Below, piece after piece: positions 43,786 through 55,300 of a stretch of DNA of 64,000 bases; within the stretch, counting starts at the first letter, position 1; every line of letters begins with the position of its first letter. Source of the DNA: Gordius sp. MW1 (lineage: Eukaryota; Nematomorpha; Gordioida; Gordea; Gordiidae); the NCBI GenBank assembly GCA_964036665.1, contig OZ038526.1, positions 31,992,001 to 32,056,000 on the forward strand. Direction: 5' to 3'. A model generated the notes under the pieces. It was not told where the DNA came from, did no database searches, and saw only the letters and a program-made list of their open reading frames with translations. The position numbers and the translations under genes were made by a program.

Positions 43786-46700
43786 TTCTTCTTCTTTATC
43801 AGTTATTTGGTCCCACAGTCGTGGGGTTTGTTGATTAGTTTCTTCCATCTTGACCGGGTGAGTGCCATATCTTGACTAATCTCTTTTGTTTTCATTACTT
43901 TATCGACTTGCTCTTTCCACGTGACACGGGGTCGTCCTCTTCCTCTCTTCTCCGGTACCTCCATGTCCAGTACTTTTCGATTTACGTCATTCGTGTCCCT
44001 ACTTAGTATATGCCCATACCACCTTGCCGATTTACATCATTCGTGTCCCTTTTTAGTATATGTCCATACCACCTTAGCCGATTTTCGTGAATCATATCCG
44101 CCATAGGTTGAATACATTTTTGTCATGAAAAAGTCATTTGTCATATGGTCGAGCTTAGTATACCCCAAGCTCCACCGTATCATTCTCATCTCTGTGGCTT
44201 GTAATAGCTTTCCTTCCGTGGTGTTTAATGCCCATGTTTCACTTCCATAGAGTAACACCGGTCTTACGATGGATTTGTAAGCTTTGCTCTTCAACCAAAT
44301 TGGCATTTTCTTATCGCACATTACACCGCCATTTAAGCCATCCTTTTTGGATCCTGGCATTGACTTCCGTTGCGCAACCTCTCTCTTGATGTAGCATCGA
44401 GCCGAGGTATGTCTACTTTTGAGTACTTTAGATGGTCATCCAGCGATAGCCTTCCTGTACCGTTCATTTCCATGTATACCGTTTATCGATCGTTGACCTT
44501 TAAACCATATCCAGCTAAGCGCTTTGACCACTTTTTGCCTTCTTCGAATACTTTCTTCCTTGTTTCCTCGCATAGTACTATATCATCGGCATATAGCATA
44601 CACCATGGTGATGGCTTTTGAATGTCCCTCGTTATAGTGTCTATAATTATATTAAATAAAAAGGGACTTAAAGCAGATCCTTGATGTAATCCAGTTTCAA
44701 ACTGAAAAGGTTTAGAGTCTCCAACTATCGTCCTACCGCAAGAGTTTGTTCATTAGCCGTATGTATGCGTCAGGGATATTTTGTTTTCTCAGGCACCACC
44801 ATATTAAATCGTGGAGGACCGTGTCATAAGCTTTCTCCAACTCAATGTCTTTTCTCTTTTCACCATACTTATCCATCATTTGTATTAGTGCGAAGATTGG
44901 GTCGATTGTGGATTTGCCGGCCACAAATCCGAATTGATTAGCCGATATTTCCACCTCGTTTTTCAGCCTTGTTACTAAGATCCTTTCCATAAGCTTCAAG
45001 GAGTGGCAAGTTAGCTTGATACCTCTGTAATTGCCACAGTCCTGAGGGTCTCCTTTGACTTTAAATAAGGGTATAATCGTGCTTGCTCTACATTGATTCA
45101 GAATTCGCTCTTCAACCAATATCTTGTTAGGGAGGTTCGTCATGGTGGTGACTTCTTCTTCACGACATCCGAGCTAGGTATTCCATCTGGGCCATTTGCT
45201 TTTCCTTTTTGCATCTTGTTCATTTGTGTCCTAACTTCATCCTCCTGAATGAGTTAGACTATACTTATGTTTGGCGCAATCTTGGGAAGGGGACTTGTCA
45301 TTTGCAAAATTCATTAGTTTCTTAAAATATCCTTTCCACTTCCATCACTTCCTTCGGCTTGAATAAGATTGACCCTTCTTGTTTTTGACTATTTTAAAAA
45401 CTCCGACATCGCGACTTTTCTTCTCCCTTATCTAGGTCAATTTGTACATAAGCCTATCGCCCCCCTTATGATCCAGTTTGTTTGCCATCTCGGTGTACGC
45501 GGCATTCTTTGCTATTGCTACGGCCTTTTTTGGGTCCCACCTTGCGTCCCTATATTCTTGATAATCCTCCGACTTTTTTGATTTATGCTACCGTCTATAT
45601 AGATTTTTCTTTCTTTCGAAGAAATCCCTAACCGATTGATCCCACCACCATAGTTGCCTATTCATAGCTTTGCCTCCTTTGGCCTCCTTTGGTCTGTCCT
45701 AGAACACAAATCGCTGTTTCCTTTATGTCCTTAGATAGCATCTCCCAATCGTCGTCTACGCCTCTTTGCAACTTACTTGCACCCAAGAGTGAGGAGGCTT
45801 TTTGATGGTATTTTTCGTTCATCAACGTATCCTTTAGCCTTCGTAACAAATTCGAGATTCAGAGACCTTTCTTCTTTCGGGAAATACTCTTCTGGCAAGA
45901 TCCATAACAAGGGGACGATGTTGCCTGGCGATTTCTTCTCCCGGTATTACTTTGCAATCCTTGATACTCCACAAGTCCTTTCACCGTATAAGCAAATAGT
46001 CAATTTGACTGAAATGCTTCCCACTTCTATAGGTCACAATATGATCTTCGCGTTTTTGAAAATAGGTGTTAGATATCTGGAGTAGTTTTTCCCATTCTTT
46101 GTTCTTCAGACGATGCCCATAGCTTGCATGATTGCGTTCATACCCGAGGCGATCTTTCCCTACGTTAGCGTTGAAGTCGGCCCCAATAATTAGCCTTTCT
46201 TCCTATCGGATTCCTTGTATTTTCTTTTTCAGTGAATCAAAGAATATGTCTTTCTCTGATTCCATACACCCAATTTGGGGAGCATACACGCACATAACGG
46301 TTAGGAGGCCCCCTTGATCTGCAATCTTCACCCACATTAGCCTGTCGGAACAACGCTTGACTTCCACCACCTTGTCCTTGAACAATTCGCTTGGAACAAT
46401 ACCGACCCCGTTTCTACGATTTGGTGACCCACTGTAGAAAAGCTTATATCCTTCTCTTAATTCAGAGCTTTCGTTCCGTTCCACCTCGTCTCTTGTAGGC
46501 AGGCGATGTGTACCTTTCTACTATGTAGCGTATGTGTGACTTCGATTCTCTTCCCCTTTAACGTTCCCACATTCCAGAACGTTATTCGCATTCTTTCCAC
46601 AACTAATTTCCTTAACCGCTTTCGTTGTGAGTTGGGCAGTAACCCTAGTGTATTTTTCACATAACACGGGCGGGGTATGCAGTGCGCGTCGTTTGTGAAG

Positions 46701-46834
46701 GACGCCCTAGCTTCTTGTAAAATCATGCTTGAAACTATCATGATTTTGGAATTGGTTTTTATAACCGGTTTCCGACCTGACGCCAACCCTCCACTTTTTG
46801 CACACGGACTTAATACCGTCGTAGGTAGTGTTAT
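43786..46834 (-). mobile_element. RTE-type LINE, nearly full length (~3.05 kb), inactivated
   Basis: Flanked by a perfect 14-bp duplication TAGCCACCATAATC (43772-43785 and 46835-46848). The minus-strand 3' end is GATAAAGAAGAAGAA, a short-repeat tail typical of RTE. Reading the minus strand: APE endonuclease start MRITFWNVGTLKGKR ... IACLQETRWNGTKA (46590-46460); VMCVYAPQIG (about 46300); GADFNANVGK (about 46190-46160); RT blocks STIIPLFKVKGDPQDCGNYR and GIKL (45090-45020); ANQFGFVAGKSTIDPIFALI (44950-44880); ELEKAYDTVLHDLIWW (44850-44800); MLYADDIVLCEE (44600-44565); VLLYGSETWALNTTEGK (44255-44205). At least several frameshifts and stops separate the blocks, so it is not active as written. 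The RT resembles the RTE lineage known from plants and some invertebrates. Confidence 0.93.
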
Positions 46835-46849
46835 TAGCCACCATAATCA

Positions 46850-49120
46850 TAAATAGAAATTTAGTTGCGTTTTTTATTTTATGTGATTTGCGTTTAGAAT
46901 GTCAAAGATATATGTCGTACCCCTTGATACGCGGATATTCCCCATTTCTCCCAACCCCTTGTAAAACAGTGTATTTCATTCGATTAATTTAAAAAGTTCA
47001 TTTATTGTTAGATTTCTTAACATTGTCGGGTCTTTTGATCTTATAACATCTGCCTATCAGAGGCATACACACTCAGTAACCCCTTTTCCTGTAACCTTAA
47101 GTTCATATGTGATACTTTTAATTTCTATTTAATTTCAGTACGTGTGTTACTTTACGCCCCCCCCACGCGCTTATACGTGTTTGTTATTTATTCCCCATAT
47201 ATATGTATTACCATTGATCAACATGAATACGCATCATTGAACTTGATAACGCGTTTCGATTCATTCATGATTATTATATTTTCCGTCTTAAGATATACAA
47301 TAAAAATGTAGCTCCTGATTCTCATAACTACTCCCTTTGGGGAAGGGAGAATGTTTATCCCTTTAAGGTCCAATATAGTTTATCCTTTTACGGCCCGATA
47401 CATCCCCTTATCTTTCCTTTCAATTCGCCCAAATATTTATTCCTATTCCTCATATCTTAAATCCCATCCTGAACAAATATAAAGATTTCATAATCTTATT
47501 TAAAAATTGAAAATTTAGAATTGGAATGCACAAATATAAAGATTTCATGATCATGTTCTAAAAATAAAAAAATATATTAATATGATTAATAAATATTCGA
47601 AATTGAATAATGTTATTAATAAACTACATCAGCGCAAAAATAAAACTATAGTAATTTTAACTCACTCAATAAAACATGAATAGCCCTTAGGTTGTAAATA
47701 ATTTTAAAAAATATACTACATGTTTATATTCTTAGCATTAATAACTAATAAAAACTTTAGACTTAAAGTGAGTTCTGATGGTAAATATTATTTAAACATC
47801 TCAAGTTTCGCAAAAATTGCATCATTTTGTATGATGTGATGGCATTTTAACCAAAGATTTTTGAGCACCTCAGAAAGATTGTTTCAAAAGTGTTTCTCAC
47901 TATTCGAAAAGACCTTAATAAATTCATTAGTTTGTCAGAAGTAATGCTTGAAGATTGTGCACCTCTGGAATTCTCAAACCATAAATTTAATTAGCATTTG
48001 TTTTTCCATTTACATTACCTTTCACATTATAAAAGTCGGGTTGGCATATGCATTTTAATCCACTAAATTTATGTAAAAGTGTCATTTTGCAACACAAATC
48101 TAAAAGCATAAGCATGATTGGCAAATAATTATATGGCGAATATTTAAAATGGAGCAAGTAAATATTTTAGAACATAATAAGGAGTCCTACACTATAATAG
48201 AATGGTGTAATTTTCAACAAGAGATTTATTAAAACCCTTGAAGCTCTTATTCTCCTATTCTATTAACAATGCCAATTGGTTTTGTTACAACTTTGTAATG
48301 TGTGCAATTTTACGCTGTGAACAATAATAACAAGTATCATCTCCTATCCTTGTGGTTTAGATAACAATATAAAATACATGTAATAAAGTCTTGGGAACTG
48401 ACTATGGATCAAAGGGCTAAAACCCTTGTCATACGTTATTTTTCTATCGGCATTACTTATTTTATTTTGGGTTCCTCTTCATATACACAACTAAGTTACA
48501 TTTAAGTAAACTTGATTTAACATGTCAATCTATATTTGGCAGACATATTGGCTTTAATACAAATTTGATATTTTTCAATAAATCTGCCCTTTTTATAGAA
48601 AGTGCTATTATTAATTGGTAACTACCTTAAAACTGTCGAGGGAAGTAGTGTTAAAAGGCTTTTAATTGTTACTAAGATTGTGTTATAAAGGTTTGAACAA
48701 AAAAAATGGTTCGCCTTTTTAATTTTGTTAATATTTTTTTATATAATTATTTATTAAAACAGGGGAAGAACTTGTATAGTAAAAAATTTTGAAGTCGAGA
48801 CATGTTGAGATATCTCGTCGAAAACCGAGATTTTTCCAAGCGGAGATGAGACGAGATCGAAATTCATAATCGCACCTGAGACAAGACGACATTTTGCATT
48901 TGAGACTGAGATAAAATTAAAACACTACCCCCGATATCTCCTTTACTTAGAGAAACAAAGTATAAAAAATACACATATCTCAACATATTTATTTCCGTCC
49001 TAATAGTAGCTAGACCCTCGGTAAGTTATGATCCAATTGTCAATATCAATACGATTTCGATCCATGGATCTATGCCAGTTCATTAAGTAATATGTTATGA
49101 CAAGTATTTTTATAATGGGT
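46850..49120. other. Non-coding stretch
   Basis: No gene seen. At 48790-48925 words such as GTCGAGACATG, AGATGAGACGAGATC and GAGACAAGACGAC resemble those at 43660-43740 and may be remnants of one hAT-like family. Otherwise AT-rich. Confidence 0.4.
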
Positions 49121-49124
49121 TGTC

Positions 49125-49290
49125 AATGTGGTTTGGGCGTTATCTTTGAAACGAGCACTCGCGGTTAATCCCACTCTGGTACTTTCTTTCAAAAGATTTA
49201 CCATCATATAATCAACATGACTTTATGCCTGATTATCTAGTGTCACCCCTCATTCAAAAGAACTGAGCACTAAGTGTAGCAATATTTTTA
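49125..49290 (+). repeat. tRNA-derived SINE, diverged copy
   Basis: GGCGTTATCTTTGAAACGAG, CACTCGCGGTTAATCCC, TCATATAATCAACATG and AACTGAGCACTAAGTG align in order with the clearer copies at 49668-49872 (-) and 55172-55690 (+). Confidence 0.5.
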
Positions 49291-49667
49291 GGTGGATTAA
49301 AAATGTAAAATATGTTTATTATATCTCGGATATCTATTGAGCGTATTATTCCATCCTTCAAAGCCAAAATAAATAGGTGATAAAATCAGAATTTTATAAT
49401 CATAATGAACGGAGTTAATTTAGCTGGTTGGTGATATAGTTATAAGTGTCCGCGTCTATAATATTTATTTTTTATATTTTCTACCACGAGGAGCAAAGGT
49501 GACTACCGTGAATAAAACTGTAGAGAAGAAGCTTTGTGGAGATCTTCTATATGAATGGAGCAGATAATAGTGATTACTATAAATAAGCTTTAAAGCTTGT
49601 TCTAATATAAGGTTGATGGTTTATTAGATAAAAGGGAATAAGAGGATGCCTTGCATCATCCTTTATA

Positions 49668-49872
49668 ATAATAACTCTAATAGCTGTTTGTCACACTATG
49701 GTCAGCTTCTTTAGATATTGTATGTGAGTTAATGCTCGGCTATCCAGGCCTGACAGCCATGTTGACGATGTGATATATTTTACATCTTTTTGAAACAAAG
49801 TGCTGAAAGCGAGATTGAACTCGCAAGCTCTTGTTCAAAGAGAAAGCCTATACCAACTACGCCCCGCCTTGC
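49668..49872 (-). repeat. tRNA-derived SINE
   Basis: Minus strand starts GGCGGGGCGTAGTTGGTATA then GGC (A box). It then has an anticodon-like arm CTCTTTGAACAAGAG, a T-arm with B-box GCGAGTTCAATCTCGC, and a non-tRNA body (AAGATGTAAAATATATCACA, GGATAGCCGAGCATTAAC, GCTGACCATAGTGTGAC). Body and head both recur at 55172-55690, so this is a SINE rather than a tRNA gene. Confidence 0.8.
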
Positions 49873-49879
49873 ATCATCC

Positions 49880-50270
49880 TTTAGAAATAGTAATTAGTTT
49901 TGCAACTTTATGGTATAATTAAAGTTTAAAGATCCCAAGCATTACAGTTAAGCCCTATGTGTCAACTTGTTAAAAACCATATATCATATTTTAGGTTTGT
50001 TCCGCGCTTAAATAAATAAGCTTAATACAGGCATAGCCAGGATTCTTTCAAAGAGTGGAAGCTACGATTTTATTTGTAATTAAAATGAAGATTAAACATT
50101 CAATCGGGCTTACTGCCAGGCCCTCAGGCAACGGTCGTAAATTTAGATACTATAACAGATTGAGCAATGCGAGCTTAATGAGATTTTTTATATAGTTTAT
50201 TTTTTTCACACTTTTTATTTAAAAAATTGGCGAATTAAATCAAAATTTTGGTTAGTATACTAAAATGATT
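49880..50270. other. Non-coding stretch
   Basis: AT-rich, no structure recognised. Confidence 0.35.
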
Positions 50271-50277
50271 CGCTTCT

Positions 50278-50664
50278 GTTCAAAATAACGACAGTATCAT
50301 AATACTGACAACCATTATATGTATATAATAAAATATATAGAATTATATATAAGCAATTTCTACATACTTACTATAATATATTAAACACTAAATTATATAA
50401 TTAACAAAGAAAAGTTATTATAAAATTACTTAATCTTATTAAGTGTTATATACTTGTGCATTCCATGAGGAGTATAGGTTGAAATATATTCAATACTAAA
50501 TTATATAATTAAGTATTACAAGTTAGTCTGGTAAAGGGGCTATATAATTAAGTGTATATAATAAACTATATGTAATAATATAAAAGCAATTTATACATAC
50601 TTAATATATTAAATACTAATTTTTTATGGTTGTCGTTATTATGATACTGTCGTTATTTTGAACA
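50278..50664. mobile_element. MITE-like palindromic element with ~38-bp inverted ends
   Basis: The start TGTTCAAAATAACGACAGTA, followed by TCATAATA and GACAACCAT, reappears inverted at the end as ATGGTTGTCGTTATTATGA, then TACTGTCGTTATTTTGAACA. Between the arms is AT-rich sequence with internal repeats (TTATATAATTAA, TATATTAAA(C/T)ACTAA). TGATTC occurs on both sides, but an exact target duplication is not clear. Confidence 0.7.
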
Positions 50665-50669
50665 TGATT

Positions 50670-52101
50670 CAAATGATTACTTTAAATTTAAAATCATTTT
50701 TAGGCCTGGATCGGACAACTTTAATGATTTGGGCTAGGCCGGGCGGACTCGTAGAAGAGTTTAGGCGGTCCAGGGGGGGGCAATTAAATTATCAGATTGT
50801 CATGGATTCCATAAAAATTTAAACAAATATGATCAATGATAAGGTATTAATTTAGTGCATAAAATGTGGAACGTTATCATAACAGGTCATTTGATTTTTC
50901 TTTTGCCTAGAGATTTTTGATTCTCATTTAAAGTAGGAGCATGACCGATAATTTGTTAATATAGCCAATTCATTCCATCGATGCCTTGACATTCTATTTT
51001 TTGAATAAGCTTTAATCTTAAAATTATGGAAAAACTACGATCATTAATGCACGTGGTGTTGGGAAGACAAAGAAGTGTGAAAAATTTTTGCCGCAATTTA
51101 ATTTAAAAATAAAAACTATATATAAGCTTTAAAGATTTTATAAGTGTCTAAGTCTTTTATCCGTCGCTAGATACTTTTAATGGATTTTATTTAAATCTAC
51201 ATCATTGAACAAATTCAGACTATCATATAAAGATTGTTAATCAAATGGATTAATCTTTTATATAGGATAGAATAGATAACTATAAATTATACTTGATTTG
51301 ATAGTAAATGCTTAATTGGGTTTGGATCTGCATATGTTTTGTCTTTATATGCTGAAGTAACAACTTAAAAATTAATCTTAATAATAATTACAATTTAAAT
51401 TTATATGAAATAATTTACTATATGCTTAGTTAGCTACTTGCTAACAATGAAATGGTCTGTTGTTTTCACGGGGAAAATGTTTAACCAAGTATCTTTTCAT
51501 AGCAATTTGCACTATAGAATTCGGAAATGTTATAATTTTGTGTAAAATTTAATTTAAAAACTGGATGTATCTATTATCTTTCAAAATCTTTAATGCAACT
51601 ACGCAATAATAAAATTTAGCCCATTTAATTTATTTATTTATTAAATTTTATTTTCAAATTTTGGGCAAGGGGGGGGATTTTCCGCTTCACCAGCCCTCAC
51701 CCCTGGATATGCGCCTGGTTTATATTTGGGTTAGTTTAACATGTTAACTTGTTATATGTATAGGAGAGGAATGAGTCATTATTAAATTGTATTTGCAGTA
51801 TCTAAGAGCAAGCTTTTTGATAGTACAAATTTGCAATTAAAAAGAACGTTCAGAAAAGATTCCTATTAGAATTAAAAGTTGGTAAAATTATGTTACCAGA
51901 TTTCTTGCGTAAACACCATTTAATGTTGAGCAGATGATGTATAAATAACAAAATGTAAAACGGATCTGAATGGAAAATTTGTTAAAATTGGATTTCAAAA
52001 AAATGTTTTTTAAATATTTTAAATTTACTCCCATAGATAATTTACAATACTCTTACTAATCTTTGCCTTTGAACAATTACTTTTAAGCGTTAATGCAAAA
52101 T
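50670..52101. other. Non-coding stretch upstream of the mannosidase gene
   Basis: A GGGCC-type fragment lies at about 50700-50780 (GGCCTGGATCGGACAAC, GGCTAGGCCGGGCGGAC). A G-run MITE end lies at about 51665-51720 (GGCAAGGGGGGGGATTTTCC ... GGATATGCGCCTGG). The rest is AT-rich, with no exon seen. Confidence 0.4.
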
Positions 52102-52109
52102 TCTGTTAT

Positions 52110-52277
52110 CAGAGGCGTAGCCAGGGGGCAGTAGGTGGGGGCCCCTAAATGAAAATTTTTGGTTTTCATTGCAAAAAACCTTAAAATTAAAAAAAATTTA
52201 ATTCTTCCCCCCCCCCCCTATAAACTTTTAAAAGTTCTGCCCCTCCCCCCCAAATCCAAAACCTGGCTACGCTCATG
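52110..52277. mobile_element. G-run MITE directly upstream of the mannosidase gene
   Basis: Begins CAGAGGCGTAGCCAGGGGG and ends CCTGGCTACGCTCATG. Flanks TCTGTTAT and CCTGCCAT match at 5 of 8, all differences being C/T. It ends 106 nt before the mannosidase ATG, so it lies in the promoter or 5' UTR. Confidence 0.78.
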
Positions 52278-52383
52278 CCTGCCATGGTTAAAGGCTTTCA
52301 TAATTAAACATACACATAACTTTCATGCTTCACCTATAACTTTGCATCCAGCTGTTCACCACCTTGATACTTCATTCATTTCC

Positions 52384-55300
52384 ATGGCACGTTTGCGGAG
52401 GAGATATTTAAGATTGTTAATTTTTTTGATACCTATTGTTTTTCTTATAAGTATCTGCCTTTATTTAACCTTAGCATCCAATGTCACTGATATTATTTTT
52501 GTAAATATATATATTTTAGTTAGTGCTTATTGCAATTTTTATAAAAATGACATTTAATAAAAAAATTTATTACATTCTAGAAATCCGAACCATCCAGCAC
52601 CAATATAATATTTGATTTGGCCAAAGAAGTTGAAAGTAATGGCATTTTAATTGATAAGCTAAAAAAAGAAACCAATTTTTTGGTAATATCTGCGTTTCAA
52701 AAAATTAAAGGTTTAATTGTTTTGATAAATCAATATATTAAGTTTAAGCAGAAACTATTTAACAACTTTTTTATAGATCACGAACAAAAAATAACAAAAA
52801 AGTCAAAAACTCTTACTAGTCTTGATGATAAAATGTATTTAAATCAACAAGACAAATGGTGTCCATCAGAAAATATTAAAAAATCCAAGATTGATGTCAT
52901 TGATGTAAGTTATTTCAATTAATTTAAAAAAAGTATATAATGTTACAGAACTAGCTAATGGAAGGTAATTTTTTATAATTTTAGTTAAAAATTGTTTTTT
53001 TTATTTGTTATTAAACATTTTGTCATTCTCACTTTGTAGCTATATTCAACAGTAGAGGGAAGTTTAATTTTAACTTAACTATTAAATTGCTGAATAATAA
53101 AAGAATTTATTTTACTTATTATTAAACATAGATGTTAGAAGTATATGAAAAATTGAATTTTGATAACCCTGATGGCGGTGTTTGGAAACAAGGATTTGAC
53201 ATAGCTTACAATGCAAATAAAGATTGGTCTCAAACAAATCAATTAAATGTTTTTGTAGTACCCCATTCCCATAATGACCCAGGTATAAGCTCAATCAATT
53301 TTATACTAATAGTTAAATGAAATTTTAAGTGAGCTCTGTGACATCTTTAATGAAAAGTATTAAAAAGCAAAATGCATTTTTAACATGTGTTAAATTATTT
53401 TATAAAATTATCAAATACCTTTTAATCAAGAATAATGTATTAAAAATAATAATTTTATAAATAATTTGAATATTTCTCAAAGTAAAACTTATAACAAATT
53501 TTTTTACTGAGGTTTCTATTTCTTTTAAATTATTCTTTTGGTTATCATTGCATTTTTTCACATTTAATTAATTTTATTTAATTTTGGACTAGGGTGGATA
53601 AAGACATATACAGATTACTATGATACAGAAACTAAGTTTATATTTGAAAATATGGTTCAATATATGCAGCAAGAGCCTAGGATGAAGTTTATATTTGCAG
53701 AAGTATCATATTTTTCCACGTGGTGGAATTCTACAACCCCTCAAAATCGTCTGATTGTACAAAGGTAATGCCACTTGATTTCGTAAAAATTATTACTTTT
53801 ATTTTATAAATTTGAAATATAATGCACATATATATGCTAAAGTTAATTAATTGAGTAAGCGCTGTGTAATGTATAAAATTTTTAATGTTCTTATGTAATA
53901 AACTAACTCCTTTATTATATAATGTTAATATTAATTAATTTCACTTACTAAATGCCACTTGAAATATTTTTTTGAGTTTTATTACCTATTTTTAAAGAAT
54001 TAAAAATAAACTTCTTATATAATTTTTTTTGTTTATCAAGACTGGTCAAAGAAGGTCGACTTGAATTTGTAACTGGTGGCTGGGTTATGAATGACGAAGC
54101 TAATGCCCATCATTACGCCATGGTTGATCAAATGATTGAAGGGAATCAATGGATAGAAAAACAACTGGGTAAACAATAAAATTTTTCAATATTTCTAATA
54201 ATAATTGTATAACCATGTGGTTATGTGCTGATTAGCTTTTGCATTTTATTATTTCAATTATTATCACATGAAACTCAAAAAAATCGTTTGGTTTTCTTAT
54301 GCACTCATAAATTTTTGCACTTATGTGTTGGTGTTAATTATAATATTTAATAAATGAATTAGAAAACAAATATATTGCTTATACTTGGTTTTAAAAGCGG
54401 TTCTTTTAATAATTGTATTTAAATTAAGACCACTAAATCTCATAACACGAATGATCCTACGCAAATTTACCCATAAAAATCAAAATCTACCAGTTAAAAT
54501 ACACGTTTGGAGAATTTTCAAGTCATTTTTTTACAAGTAGGCTTGCGAATTTATATGATTGCCTTCAAAAAAAAATTTTTTGCCTTATAGGTGTTAAACC
54601 CAAAATAGGATGGTTTATAGATCCTTTTGGTCATTCCTCAACCAACGCATACCTGGTTAAGAAAGCGGGTCTCAAAGGCCTTCTCATACAACGAGTTCAT
54701 TATTCCATTAAAAAACATTTTGCCCGGGAGAGAGCCTTGGAATTTAGTTGGATGCAGGGATGGGGTAAGTCACATTATACAACTGATTTGTCGAATATTA
54801 AATTTTTTTATATTTTGTTACTATTATTATAATAGTGACCTTTTTTTGCAAAAAAAGGCTAAGTTGGTAATTTATGATGACTACAAGCGAAGAGTGGGCT
54901 ATAATGTAAGGTATAATAATACAAGAGGGTCTTTTGGGAATCGTTCTATCGTGTGATTTCGTACATGTTATATCACAGTCGTGGGGTTTGTTTCGATGAG
55001 TTTCTTCCATCTTGATCGGGTAAGGGGGCCATGTCTTGATTAATCTTCTTAGATTTCATCAGTTTGTTCACTTGCCCTTTCCAACGTTTTACATCGGATT
55101 ATTATTTTGTAATAGAAATCTCTAGATCAGCTTTCATCCTGATGCGTCCAAGAAATAGAATTGATATGCCATATGGGGCGTAGTTGGTATAGGCTTTTTG
55201 AACGAGCGCTCGTGTGTTAAAATTCCGCTTTCGGCACTTTCTTGTAAAAAGATGTAAAATATATCACATCATCAACACGGCTGGCTGTCAAACTTGGATA

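Noticed and set aside
45369-46317. Several plus-strand frames of 60-100 residues
   Set aside because: Antisense to the minus-strand RTE LINE coding region.
49790-49872. A tRNA gene on the minus strand
   Set aside because: The head has A and B boxes, but acceptor pairing is poor and it continues into a body shared with two other loci, so it is a SINE.
54627-54956. 109-residue plus-strand frame in the mannosidase region
   Set aside because: Wrong frame of exon 6 plus intron; the correct frame gives the conserved [10 protein letters not shown] sequence.
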